Source of the DNA: Undaria pinnatifida | Lineage: Eukaryota > Sar > Phaeophyceae > Laminariales > Alariaceae | Direction: 5' to 3' | Length of the DNA: 64,000 bases | Assembly: GCA_012845835.1 (NCBI GenBank) | Contig: JABAKD010000023.1 | Coordinates: forward strand, 14,806,202 to 14,870,201 | Made by a program: the position numbers and the translations under genes | The notes under the pieces: model-generated | What the model was told of the DNA's origin: nothing | The model's input: only the letters and a program-made list of their open reading frames with translations | Database searches by the model: none | In this document: piece after piece, positions 42,157 to 52,086 of the stretch | How the letters are laid out: each line of letters opens with the position of its first letter | Numbering within the stretch: the stretch's first letter is position 1

Positions 42157-43184
42157 ACTTTCGGGTACGTTCTGGTGTTCCCGTATTTCTTGATCGCGGC
42201 ATTGACGATATGACTAACGTGTGGCATTTGTTCGAATACGTAGCATACGCGTTCGCTACGAAGAAATTGCGCTCGGCGACTATCGAAAGCCATTTGTCGG
42301 CCATCAAGTTTTTTCATCGCATTTCACGCGGTTTCGAGCTCGACACTACTCACCCCGTCATCGCGAGCGCCCTCAAAGGTGCGGCGCGCTCGCATGCCGA
42401 AGTGGGTAATCAGGCGACCGTGCGTCGGCCAGTGTCATGGGCTATGTTGCTTGCTGGCGAAACTTTAATCCCTGCCTGGCGTAACGGGGGACGCGTGTTG
42501 TGGCTTGCGTTGTGTGCGTCGTTTTGTTTTTTGACCCGCGCGTCCGAAATGTTCGCGGAAACCCGGTCGCGCATCCACGAAACGTATTGTTTACGGCGGG
42601 CAGACGTGGCTTTCTTTCGCGGTCGGGTACAGTTGGGGGTGGCGCAATGGTCAACAGCCGACCGCGTCGAGGTTCGATTCCGTGGGTCTAAGGGCGACCA
42701 GTTGCGAAAAGGGGCGGTTATTTCGCGCGTTCGGGTTGGTTCACCAAGGCCCGTAGGGGCTGGTGGCGGTGCTGTCGATCTTATGCTCGAGTTGATGTCT
42801 TGTTATTTGTTTTTGCCTTCGTCGGCGCCCCTCGTAGCGTACGGCAGTGGTGGTGGTAGATGGTCTATGTGGACGAAACAACAAGCGACGGTAGCCCTGC
42901 GAGAAGTGGTTGCGTTGGCGGGCGTGCGGGCGGATGAGTACGCCTTGCACTCCCTTAGGATTGGGGGCGCAACGCACTTATCGGCAGGGGGTGCCTCCCC
43001 AGAGACGTTGCAACGGGAGGGTCGGTGGGCGTCTGATGCTTATAAGGCGTACGTTCGTAGCCACGGGAAGGATGCCAGCCGGGTAGCAAATTTAATGGCC
43101 CAGGAGGGGATGGGTAACGGGATCCAGCCGGGGCAGGGTACGGATTGGGGGCAAGTTAACCCCATTCCAAAGCTGGAGGGATAG
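42066..43184 (+). CDS. ORF3, tyrosine recombinase
   Basis: 372 codons from the ATG at 42,066, overlapping ORF2 by 91 bp in a different frame. The N-terminal core-binding region has STERAYLGHFGAW. Catalytic residues of the tyrosine-recombinase family are visible: Arg158 (LTRASEM), His295 and Arg298 (HSLRIGG), a Trp near 320 (GRWASDAY) in the position of the second His/Trp, and Tyr326 or Tyr329 (YKAYVRS) as nucleophile. It would recombine the circular DNA copy into the genome through a covalent 3'-phosphotyrosine. No stops or frameshifts; ends at TAG. Expression may involve reinitiation or a frameshift within the overlap. Confidence 0.92.
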   Translation: MYFGVGLGLVRHAVAASTERAYLGHFGAWVDFRVRSGVPVFLDRGIDDMTNVWHLFEYVAYAFATKKLRSATIESHLSAIKFFHRISRGFELDTTHPVIASALKGAARSHAEVGNQATVRRPVSWAMLLAGETLIPAWRNGGRVLWLALCASFCFLTRASEMFAETRSRIHETYCLRRADVAFFRGRVQLGVAQWSTADRVEVRFRGSKGDQLRKGAVISRVRVGSPRPVGAGGGAVDLMLELMSCYLFLPSSAPLVAYGSGGGRWSMWTKQQATVALREVVALAGVRADEYALHSLRIGGATHLSAGGASPETLQREGRWASDAYKAYVRSHGKDASRVANLMAQEGMGNGIQPGQGTDWGQVNPIPKLEG

Positions 43185-43336
43185 AAGTCGACGTAACTAT
43201 TTCAGCTGGTACGCAGCCTCATCATTTGTGCCAAGCGGATAGAAAGAAGTTGGATCTTGACGTGCGCACCCTCGGGGTACAGCAAAGGGGGTAGGGAAGG
43301 GACGCAATGCGTCCGTAAGCTGAGCCAAATACCATT

Positions 43337-43518
43337 AGTGGAGGCTGGCGTCGAAAGCTCGACAGTGCCAGTTGGGATGGAACTTGACTCAGGGTTACGG
43401 ACGATAGCGTGGGGTTGCTGTTGGAGCAGCCCCGGGGGCCTGTCCCTCTCTCCGCCCCCCCGTGCTCCGAGGGGGGGGTGCGCAATAATATGATACAACT
43501 TCGAAAGCAAAATACAAA
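43337..43518 (+). repeat. Split direct repeat B1
   Basis: 182 bp starting AGTGGAGGCTGGCG and ending AATACAAA, directly joined to A2. Matches B2 except for a 4-bp CTGG duplication in B2. Confidence 0.9.
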
Positions 43519-43752
43519 GCGTATTATTATCGAGGCACGAGAAAATAAGGGTTTTGTATGTACGGAAGAAGTTTGGGGTTACTGCACGTTGACCAATGAG
43601 ATCAACGCGGGTGGTTACTTGTACTTGTCCTGGTATAGCAAAGGGAACCTTGGATCAGTTTGTCGTGTTGCTGATTAGCAAGCGAAGCACGCAGAGAAGA
43701 GAGGAGCATCGTCAGCAAGACAAGGTCAAGGTGTGATAGACTGGCTGATTTC
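43519..43752 (+). repeat. Split direct repeat A2
   Basis: 234 bp matching A1. It begins GCGTATTATTATCGAGG immediately after B1. Confidence 0.92.
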
Positions 43753-44382
43753 CCACCCACCCGCCCGTGCTTTTGAGGGCGTCAGTGGAAGGGGACTGAG
43801 ACGGTCGCAGCAACGCGGGAGAGTGTTCGTTGCTGTTAGATACACGTAACTAGGGGGCGGTATCCAGCCGCCCGGGTGTCGTAGATTGCGCGTTTAATTT
43901 TTATTTACGTGTGGTGCTCAGGAGTCCTGTTTGTGTCATCAGAGTAGCGCGCGCACGTCTCCAAGCTGGAGGTGCGCCCTTCCTAATTTTTATTTTTTTT
44001 CTCCTTCGGGGAGCTGCATTGTGCAATGCAGGCGTTGGTGCGATGTCGGTTTGCTACCGTGATTCGCGAACATGCACGCATGTCTCCACGCTGGAGGTGC
44101 GTCCATTCTTCCCCGTATGGAATTTGCACTATGCTGTGCAGATGTGGTGTGATGACGAATGCTAATGAGCAGGCGCAGTGGTTTGGTCCCACACTTAGCT
44201 CGGTATTGGCGCAATCTTAAACTGCAGGAGAGAGTTTGTCCGTAATAGTGCGTCTTGGGCCGTGAATTACATATGTATACGGGCGTCCTTTATATATTAT
44301 GGTACTCCTTTAGTATATGATATTGGCGTTACATGTGCCCGTTTGTGTTTGTGCTGAGTACCATGTTTATTTTGAGTCTCTC
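43753..44382 (+). other. Spacer between A2 and B2
   Basis: 630 bp that separate A2 from B2, where Ngaro-type elements usually have the two adjacent. It contains two diverged direct repeats, GCACGTCTCCAAGCTGGAGG (about 43,953) and GCATGTCTCCACGCTGGAGG (about 44,077), each able to form a small CTCCA/TGGAG hairpin. No recognisable protein. Confidence 0.7.
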
Positions 44383-44568
44383 AGTGGAGGCTGGCTGGCG
44401 TCGAAAGCTCGACAGTGCCAGTTGGGATGGAACTTGACTCAGGGTTACGGACGATAGCGTGGGGTTGCTGTTGGAGCAGCCCCGGGGGCCTGTCCCTCTC
44501 TCCGCCCCCCCGTGCTCCGAGGGGGGGGTGCGCAATAATATGATACAACTTCGAAAGCAAAATACAAA
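44383..44568 (+). repeat. Split direct repeat B2
   Basis: Right terminus of the element, 186 bp, ending AATACAAA. The next bases, CGAAAATAAAC, resume the segmental unit. Confidence 0.92.
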
Positions 44569-44831
44569 CGAAAATAAACACCCTAAAGTCGTAGATCATA
44601 CGTTGGATAAAGTTACGGAATGAAAAAAATAAAGAGAGAAACGGGAAAAAAGGAAACGAAGAAAGCGAAGAAAGTAAGGAACGCGAAGAATGCCGGGAAG
44701 GTTCTCCGAGAGGGGGGTTTAGGCAGGCGTGTTCCAAGGGGGAGCGCTGAGAGCGAAGCAGGTCCCATTAACCAAGTGAATAAGGTTTGAAAAAATTTCG
44801 AGGACAAATGTAATTATATCTATGTATGTAT
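44569..44831 (+). repeat. Segmental unit copy 1, right end
   Basis: Matches 47,146-47,400 nearly exactly (GAAACGAAGAAAGCGAAG, CCAAGGGGGAGCGCTGAG landmarks) and ends in a short TATGTATG tract leading straight into copy 2. The same region in copy 2 leads into a TATG array of about 290 bp, so the array length differs strongly between copies. Confidence 0.9.
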
Positions 44832-45270
44832 GTACAAGGGCTCTGCTCCGCGGGCGGCAGACGCCGCCAGGTACGCTCGCGCCAGGAATACAACACAACA
44901 AATGTGAAAGAGACAGGAATAGAAGGTGCATGGTTTCATGAAGCCCGCGACTTGATAATGCCAAGAGCTCTATGGGCAGAGCTGTTTACTCTGTGCTGTG
45001 TTGCGAGCTTGCTGGCGATGTCACGTTCAGATTGGCAGTGCGGGCGAATACAACAAAAAAAGACATTTATTATTCAGAACGGGTGTATGATAGCGCATCA
45101 TCACCACCAGCTGCTTGTGGTAGACCACCAAATAAGAACGCAAGATGGCATTGTGGTTGTACACCACTACTTGCAGTATATGGAAAACGAACCCGACTAC
45201 CCAGTGTACATTGGACAAGCACGTGACTCTACAACTTGCCATGAAGATTGTACTTGGGGCGCCTAAAAAT
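44832..45270 (+). repeat. Segmental unit copy 2, R2 element
   Basis: Aligns with 28,391-28,829 with few differences; in the hairpin region CCGCCAGGTAC replaces CCGCCCGCTAC. Starts with GTACAAGGGC. No gene is supported. Confidence 0.9.
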
Positions 45271-47025
45271 AACCAGCTGCTAGCTTACTGGCGTTTATTT
45301 ATGGGCGTGGGACGTATAAATAGAATCCGTAGAACAAAATATACACCTGGTACGCGGGGCGCAGTTAGTTGGTTGGTTCTTATGAAACAGGAAACAGAAA
45401 AAGAGACTCCCACGTACAGAACGGCCCACCCACCCACCACGGACGACGCAGTGCACCCTCCACCCATCCACCGACCAAACTTTTACTACATACAGGAGAA
45501 TAGCAGTGCAGCAGTACCACCGCCACCGGCAGAGCCTCCACCACCTCCCCCTCCTTGGCTTTGGTTGGTGGGCTTCGGCTTTCCCACGTACAGAACGGCC
45601 CACCCACCCACCACGGACGACGCAGTGCACCCTCCACCCACCCACCGACCAAACTTTTACTACATACAGGAGAACAGCAGTGCAGCAGTACCACCGCCAC
45701 CGGCAGAGCCTCCACCACCTCCCCCTCCTTGGCTTTGGTTGGTGGGCTTCGGCTTTTCAGCAGGAGAGCTACGATAGATGCTTGAAGACGACATGCTTCT
45801 CGCTCTCCGAGTTGTAAAGTGGTGGGGAAGCGCCACGGCGACAGGTGGCCAGCGTAACCAGCTGCTAGCTTACTGGCGTTTATTTATGGGCGTGGGACGT
45901 ATAAATAGAATTCGTCGAACAAAATATACACCTGGTACGCGGGGCGCAGTTAGTTGGTTGGTTCTTATGAAACAGGAAACAGAAAAAAAGACTCCCACGT
46001 ACAGAACGGCCCACCCACCCACCACGGACGACGCAGTGCACCCTCCACCCACCCACCGACCAAACTTTTTCTACATACAGGAGAATAGCAGTGCAGCAGT
46101 ACCACCGCCACCGGCAGAGCCTCCACCACCTCCCCCTCCTTGGCTTTGGTTGGTGGGCTTCGGCTTTCCCACGTACAGAACGGCCCACCCACCCACCACG
46201 AACGACGCAGTGCACCCTCCACCCACCCACCGACCAAACTTTTACTACATACAGGAGAACAGCAGTGCAGCAGTACCACCGCCACCGGCAGAGCCTCCAC
46301 CACCTCCCCCTCCTTGGCTTTGGTTGGTGGGCTTCGGCTTTTCAGCAGGAGAGCTACGATAGATGCTTGAAGACGACATGCTTCTCGCTCTCCGAGTTGT
46401 AAAGTGGTGGGGAAGCGCCACGGCGACAGGTGGCCAGCGTAACCAGCTGCTAGCTTACTGGCGTTTATTTATGGGCGTGGGACGTATAAATAGAATTCGT
46501 CGAACAAAATATACACCTGGTACGCGGGGCGCAGTTAGTTGGTTGGTTCTTATGAAACAGGGAACAGAAAAAAAGACTCCCACGTACAGAACGGCCCACC
46601 CACCCACCACGGACGACGCAGTGCACCCTCCACCCACCCACCGACCAAACTTTTACTACATACAGGAGAATAGCAGTGCAGCAGTACCACCGCCACCGGC
46701 AGAGCCTCCACCACCTCCCCCTCCTTGGCTTTGGTTGGTGGGCTTCGGCTTTCCCACGTACAGAACAGCCCACCCACCCACCACGGACGACGCAGTGCAC
46801 CCTCCACCCACCCACCGACCAAACTTTTACTACATACAGGAGAACAGCAGTGCAGCAGTACCACCGCCACCGGCAGAGCCTCCACCACCTCCCCCTCCTT
46901 GGCTTTGGTTGGTGGGCTTCGGCTTTTCAGCAGGAGAGCTACGATAGATGCTTGAAGACGACATGCTTCTCGCTCTCCGAGTTGTAACGTGGTGGGGAAG
47001 CGCCACGGCGACAGGTGGCCAGCGT
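45271..47025 (+). repeat. 585-bp tandem repeat x 3
   Basis: Three units of exactly 585 bp (45,271-45,855, 45,856-46,440, 46,441-47,025), about 99% alike. Each carries a TATAAATA motif (45,315, 45,900, 46,485) and two 174-bp subunits. Both 585 and 174 are divisible by 3. ORFs of 194 codons (45,778-46,362 and 46,363-46,947) fill exactly one period, the TAG of one abutting the ATG of the next. The product is Pro/His-rich with two PPPPPPPWLWLVGFGF blocks and resembles no known family. Long frames are also open in other frames and on the minus strand, so coding is doubtful. Confidence 0.9.
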
Positions 47026-47395
47026 AGGGAGCTGAAAGTAGGTGCCTACTTGTAGAACACTAAAAAGCCGGCAGTCAACTTCAACATCTCACGACTTTGC
47101 GCCGTAGATGCGTCGTAGAGTCGTAGATCATGCGTTGGTAAAAACGAAAATAAACACCCTAAAGTCGTAGATCATACGTTGGATAAAGTTACGGAATGAA
47201 AAAAATAAAGAGAGAAACGGGAAAAAAGGAAACGAAGAAAGCGAAGAAAGTAAGGAACGCGAAGAATGCCGGGAAGGTTCTCCGAGAGGGGGGTTTAGGC
47301 AGGCGTGTTCCAAGGGGGAGCGCTGAGAGCGAAGCAGGTCCCATTAACCAAGTGAATAAGGTTTAAAAAAATTTCGAGGACAAATGTAATTATAT
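47026..47395 (+). repeat. Segmental unit copy 2, right end (empty sites)
   Basis: Contains the unoccupied sites of the 267-bp insertion (a single GCTGAAAGTA at about 47,031) and of the tyrosine-recombinase element (GGTAAAAACGAAAATAAAC at about 47,136). Confidence 0.9.
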
Positions 47396-47935
47396 CTATG
47401 TATGTATGTATGTATGTATGTATGTATGTATGTATGTATGTATGTATGTATGTATGTATGTATGTATGTATGTATGTATGTATGTATGTATGTATGTATG
47501 TATGTATGTATGTATGTATGTATGTATGTATGTATGTATGTATGTATGTATGTATGTATGTATGTATGTATGTATGTATGTATGTATGTATGTATGTATG
47601 TATGTATGTATGTATGTATGTATGTATGTATGTATGTATGTATGTATGTATGTATGTATGTATGTATGTATGTATGTATGTATGTATGTACGTACGTACG
47701 TAAACGTACGTACGTACGTAGGTAGGTAGGTAGGTAGGTAGGTAGGTAGGTAGGTAGGTAGGTAGGTAGGTAGGTAGGTGGGTAGGTAGGTAGGTAGGTA
47801 TGTATGTATGTATGTATGTATGTATGTATGTATGTATGTATGTATGTATGTATGTATGTATGTATGTATGTATGTATGTATGTATGTATGTATGTATGTA
47901 TGTATGTATGTATGCATGTATGTATGTATGTATGT
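47396..47935 (+). repeat. Compound microsatellite (TATG)n(TACG)n(TAGG)n(TATG)n
   Basis: About 290 bp of TATG, a short TACG/AAACG stretch, about 80 bp of TAGG (47,718-47,799) and about 135 bp more of TATG. All share the TA-N-G pattern, so the variants probably arose by mutation and spread within one array. It ends in TATGTACAAGGGGC at an R3 element. Met-Tyr-Val-Cys and Thr-Tyr-Ile-His frames across it are not genes. Confidence 0.97.
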
Positions 47936-47941
47936 ACAAGG

Positions 47942-49028
47942 GGCTACGCCGGCGGCCTGGACGGCCGCCGGTCGCAGCGCAGGATAGTAAATATTAAGGG
48001 GGTAAGAAGTAATGCCAAGAGTTAGACGAAGTTTGTTAATTCATATATGGGAGATACTGGAAAGGGAAAATGCCGACAAATTTTTCCCGATTTCCCGTTT
48101 GCGGCGGAACAATGCGAGAAGGCAGCCTGGAAATTATGGGAGAGCATGGCGGTTCACCCCAGCTGGGTGACGCTCTGCGTTGCTACGCAGAAAGGCGCGG
48201 CCACAGCTGCTGATGTGCATATACCATTTGTAGCTTCGTGATGCTGCTGTGCATATACCATTTGTAGCTTCGTCATGCTGCAGGCTCATCATAGCTTCAG
48301 CTACTGCTGTACATCATGTACATGTACGTGCTGCTGTAGACTACCGGGGGTTCAAAAATATTGAGAGTTCGCAGTTCTCCACGACGCCTAGCTGCTGCTG
48401 CGCATATACCATTTGTAGCTTCGTGATTCTGCTGTGCATATACCATTTGTAGCTTCGTGATGCTGCTGTGCATATACCATTTGTAGCTTCGTGATGCTGC
48501 AGGCTCATCATAGCTTCAGCTACTGCTGTACATCATGTACATGTATACGTGCTGCCGCTGTAGACTACCGAGGGTTCAAAAATATTGAGAGTTCGCAGTT
48601 CTCCACTACGCCTGGGTGGCATGTGTTCTCGGGGATTACGAACTTTTCTTCCCCAAATCCTAGCACAAACCTCGCTTAGTGGCCTTTACAATGGCGAAGC
48701 CGGCCAGGTAATCGACCCCCCCCGTGTGTCAGAGGTCAGAGAACACGTACCGAAGAAATAACGCGAAGACATTAGCCCTGTGTGCAGACTACGCACCAAA
48801 CGTCTCACAGGGCACGACTTTTCGGAGATCTCGTCGTAGATCTCGACGTCGAGGCCTCGCGCGCGCGCTACGGCGCCGAGCGGGCGGATCAGCTGAGCCG
48901 GTGGTTGCAGGCGAGGCGAGGGCACGCCTCAGCGACGAAACCGCGCGGAAAGGCGGTCAGAGGCGGGAGATATCCGCAGACGTAAGGATGTGCATATGTG
49001 ATAAGCGAACTAAGATATATAGATTTAT
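47942..49028 (+). repeat. R3 element, copy 2
   Basis: Nearly identical to 11,788-12,883 in the same orientation, including the GC hairpin and the 34-bp minisatellite, which has fewer or rearranged units here. Copies differ by small indels (for instance the C-run near 48,715 versus 12,571), and no frame is kept open in both over a useful length. Confidence 0.8.
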
Positions 49029-49419
49029 GTATGTACTAGTGGTACTCCCGAAATATGCCAGTTGCCGGCCGGTATGGCGGACAAAAACAAATTGGTGCTG
49101 TATCCTCTGTATTAAGTACTAAAAGAACAAAATAATAACAGGGCAGTACGACAATGCCGCCGTACGTACGGTAGTAAAGGTATCATCCTCTGTAAGTTTT
49201 GCAAAACAAAAAAGATAACACGGCAGCAGTACAAGGTAGTACGTACGGTAGTAAAGGACAGAGGAGTGCAGCATTTTTTATTATTATTATTTTTTTATCC
49301 TCCGGCGGAAGGTGTGCAGCAGTGGGGACGGTGGTACTCCCAAGCACCAGTGGTGAGTGGGAGGCCGGTATTGAATTGTAGAAACAAAAAAAAGGGTTCA
49401 TCTCCCACAGGACGCAAAA
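49029..49419. other. Non-coding; short SINE-B-tail-like word
   Basis: Mostly TACGTACGGTAG repeats and unique sequence. At 49,275-49,312 a T-rich stretch followed by TATCCTCCGGCGGAAG resembles the inverted SINE-B 3' end, but the match is too short for certainty. Confidence 0.4.
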
Positions 49420-50060
49420 AGACTCCCACGTACAGAACGGCCCACCCACCCACCACGGACGACGCAGTGCACTCTCCACCCACCCACCGACCAAACCTTT
49501 ACTACATACAGCAGAACAACAGTGCAGCAGTCCGTACATCAGAACACCCGTGCAGCAGTACGTACAGCAGTATACACCTGGTACGCGGGGCGCAGTTGGT
49601 TGGTTGGTTCTTATGAAACAGGAAACAGCAAAAAAAAGACTCCCACGTACAGAACGGTCCACCCACTCACCACGGACGACGCAGTGCACCCTCCACCCAC
49701 CCACCGACCAAACCTTTACTACATACAGCAGAACAGCAGTGCAGCAGTACGTACAGCACAGCAGAACAGCAGTGCAGCAGTACGTACATCAGAACAGCTG
49801 TGCAGCAGTACATACAGCAGTATACACCTGGTACGCGGGGCGCAGTTAGTTGGTTGGTTCTTATGAAACAGGAAACAGCAAAAAAAAGACTCCCACGTAC
49901 AGAACGGCCCACCCACCCACCACGGACGACGCAGTGCACGCTTCATCCATCCACCGACCAAACCTTTACTACATACAGCAGAACAGCAGTGCAGCAGTAC
50001 GTACATCAGAACAGCAGTGCAGCAGTACGTACAGCACAACAGAACACCACCCACCATGCA
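49420..50060 (+). repeat. Diverged 585-family tandem units
   Basis: Three units starting with CCCACGTACAGAACGG at 49,425, 49,642 and 49,892 (spacings 217 and 250 bp) with the same CCACC-rich core and CCTGGTACGCGGGGCGCAG block as the 585-bp repeat, but with CAGCAGTACGTACAG expansions in place of the CCGCCACCGG block. It documents an older branch of the same family. Confidence 0.8.
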
Positions 50061-50716
50061 CCCACGAACCTACCCAGTACAGCAGTGCAGCAATGCAGCA
50101 GTACCTAGAGCAATACACCTGACAGGCGAGCAGCAGCCGATTTGTTGGTTACAATACTCTCGGGCTGGTTAGGCCAAGCCAAAAGCGCTCGCTTTGCCAA
50201 TTCTGCGCACGGCGAGCGGCGACGGCTGGACGCTGCTGTGTTTGGTCCTGGTGTTGTGTGATTGCTGTTGACACAGACGCGCTTGTGGTCTCGTGTCCAT
50301 GGCTGTGTCCATGGCCCAAGTGAAAATAATTAGCAGGCAGAAGGAAATAACTCGAGTAGCATTTGTTGTTCAACATTTATTTTTAGTCTTCCTCACAATA
50401 TAGTTGGGAGTTCGAAAAAAAAAAAATAGCAGGCAGCGACGAAGAAAAAGCGGGGGGGGGGCAAGCGAGCCGTCCCCGGGAGGGCGATTTCCACGCTCCC
50501 CCCTCGCCGAGGTGGGGCACCGACGGCCGTTCTTTCGCCGGCATGTCGTAGTGCTGCTGTGCGGATGGGACGTGGCGGCACCGCGAGGCCGCCTGAGGCC
50601 GAGTGGAGCTCGGGAGTCGCCGCTTTTTTTGGGGGGGTGTTTTAACCAAGATATTTTTCAAAGATCCAAAACGTCACGACCACCTTCACGACCATCCTTA
50701 GCGTATTAATTAATAA
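50061..50716. other. No recognised feature
   Basis: GC-rich with G- and C-runs at about 50,452-50,500. ORFs on both strands (50,383-50,661 minus, 50,404-50,709 plus) overlap each other and show no domain. Confidence 0.35.
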
Positions 50717-50815
50717 GGATGTATGTATGTATGTATGTATGTATGTATGTATGTATGTATGTATGTATGTATGTATGTATGTATGTATGTATGTATGTAT
50801 GTATGTATGTATGTA
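50717..50815 (+). repeat. (TATG)n microsatellite
   Basis: About 95 bp of TATG repeats followed by TACTCCGGAGTATGTATGTACAAGGGC, leading again into an R2 element start. Confidence 0.97.
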
Positions 50816-50828
50816 CTCCGGAGTATGT

Positions 50829-51360
50829 ATGTACAAGGGCTCCGCTCCGCGGGCGGCTGACGCCGTCCGCTACGCTCGCGCAAGGCAAGGAAGACTGCAA
50901 CAAAAAACATGTAAAGGGGACAGAAAGGAGGCCCATGATTTGGTGCAAACAGCGATTTGATAATGCCAAGAGCTGCTTGTGCAGAGCAAGTTGCCCTGTT
51001 GTGCTCAGCTGTGCTGTGTGCTTTAGTTACCGGTGTTACGTTTTGATTGTCAGTACGTGGGTAATTTGCATGGGGGAAAAAACAGGGGCCCGCGAAAGAT
51101 CAAATACTTGTAGAAAAAGAAAAAAGAAGAAAAGTAGCACATCACAACAACACGCATTATACCCGGGAATGCTCTATGTTCAAAAGAAAGCACACAGCAG
51201 TGCAGCACGACACAGCACCGCAGCGAAGGGCACGGCAGCGCACCGTACGGCTCCGCACGGCGCTACGCTGCGCTGCTGAGCTATATATAGCCGGACTGAT
51301 CTGAGCTGGGCGTGCATTGTGATGCAACAGCGTAGTACCTGATGGTATGTATAAACCTGG
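50829..51360 (+). repeat. R2 element
   Basis: GTACAAGGGC, hairpin, TAATGCCAAGAGCTGCTTGTG, a CACAGCAGTGCAGCACG tract and GAGCTATATATAGCCGG (about 51,280) follow in the order of the 10,007 copy. The TATA-like GCTATATATAGC is a perfect palindrome. Confidence 0.75.
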
Positions 51361-51378
51361 TGTAGTAGTACCGGTATG

Positions 51379-51600
51379 TACTATAAGCCTCAAGGTCTTC
51401 TCGTTGGTTCGAATCCCGGTGTCATCGGGGGAAAAAAATGATCCTCATAAAAAAATAGTAGATATCAATTTAACTTTGTGGTCTTCTAGTAGATAGACTG
51501 TTCGCTTATAAGCCTGGTTTGTGTTGGTTGAATCCAGGGGTCATATGAAAAAAAAAGTATCCTCGTAAAAAAAGTGATATAGTCTATTGGTAAAAGACTA
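51379..51600 (+). repeat. tRNA-like B-box sequences
   Basis: GGTTCGAATCCCGG at about 51,405 is a good pol III B box, preceded by an anticodon-arm-like stretch with ATAAGCCTC. A decayed partner at about 51,510-51,545 has ATAAGCCTGG and GGTTGAATCC. TAGTCTATTGGTAAAAGACTAG (in two parts, about 51,579-51,602) resembles a D arm. I could not fold a complete cloverleaf, so these are tRNA-derived remnants or SINE heads and not called as tRNA genes. Confidence 0.4.
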
Positions 51601-52086
51601 GTACTGGTAGATACACCACTGCTGTTGTGACACATTGTGGTAACAACTGAAAAACGAAAAAAATGCAATAATTGTCATACTGGCCCACAGCTTCAGCTTG
51701 CTCCTGTTGCCCTGTGTTGTGTGCCCTTGGGCGCATTACAAAAAAGCTGGCATGGACGTCTATTAAAATGCAAGTTCAAATCCCTCGCATGGGCGTCCAT
51801 TAAAATGCAAGTTCAACTCCCAAAAAAGCAAAGTTGCAAGTTCAACTCCCAAAAACAAAAGTTACTTGGAAAAAAAGAGTAAACAAATACTCCGGAGTAT
51901 GAAAAAGGTTAAAGAAATGTTCAGAACTTGAAAAACTAATTCGAACGAACCAAATGTGAAGGAGATAGTAGAAAATGAACGAAAAAACAACTGAAAAACG
52001 AAAAAAATGCAATAATAATTGACGAAATGGAAGAACCAATAAAGCGTGGAAGAAAGCAAAGAAAAGATGGAACGGTGAAAAAATGT
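51601..52086. other. No gene; short duplications
   Basis: GTCTATTAAAATGCAAGTTCAA and related words repeat two to three times at 51,760-51,855, and AACTGAAAAACGAAAAAAATGCAATAAT occurs (in part) at about 51,645 and 51,990. No domain. Confidence 0.45.

Larger units (their letters stand above)
37794..44568 (+). mobile_element. Complete tyrosine-recombinase (DIRS/Ngaro-type) retrotransposon
   Basis: A 6,775-bp element with split direct repeats in the order A1 (37,794-38,033), three ORFs, B1 (43,337-43,518), A2 (43,519-43,752), a spacer, B2 (44,383-44,568). B1 and A2 abut, as expected of the circle junction used by Ngaro/PAT-type elements. The empty site in copy 2 of the segmental unit (GGTAAAAACGAAAATAAAC at about 47,136) equals the two flanks joined with nothing added, so there is no target duplication, as expected of integration by a tyrosine recombinase. 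All three ORFs are open. Confidence 0.93.

Noticed and set aside
51379-51440. A functional tRNA gene at the B-box match
   Set aside because: I could not pair the acceptor and T stems or find a matching D arm at the right distance. Recorded only as tRNA-like.
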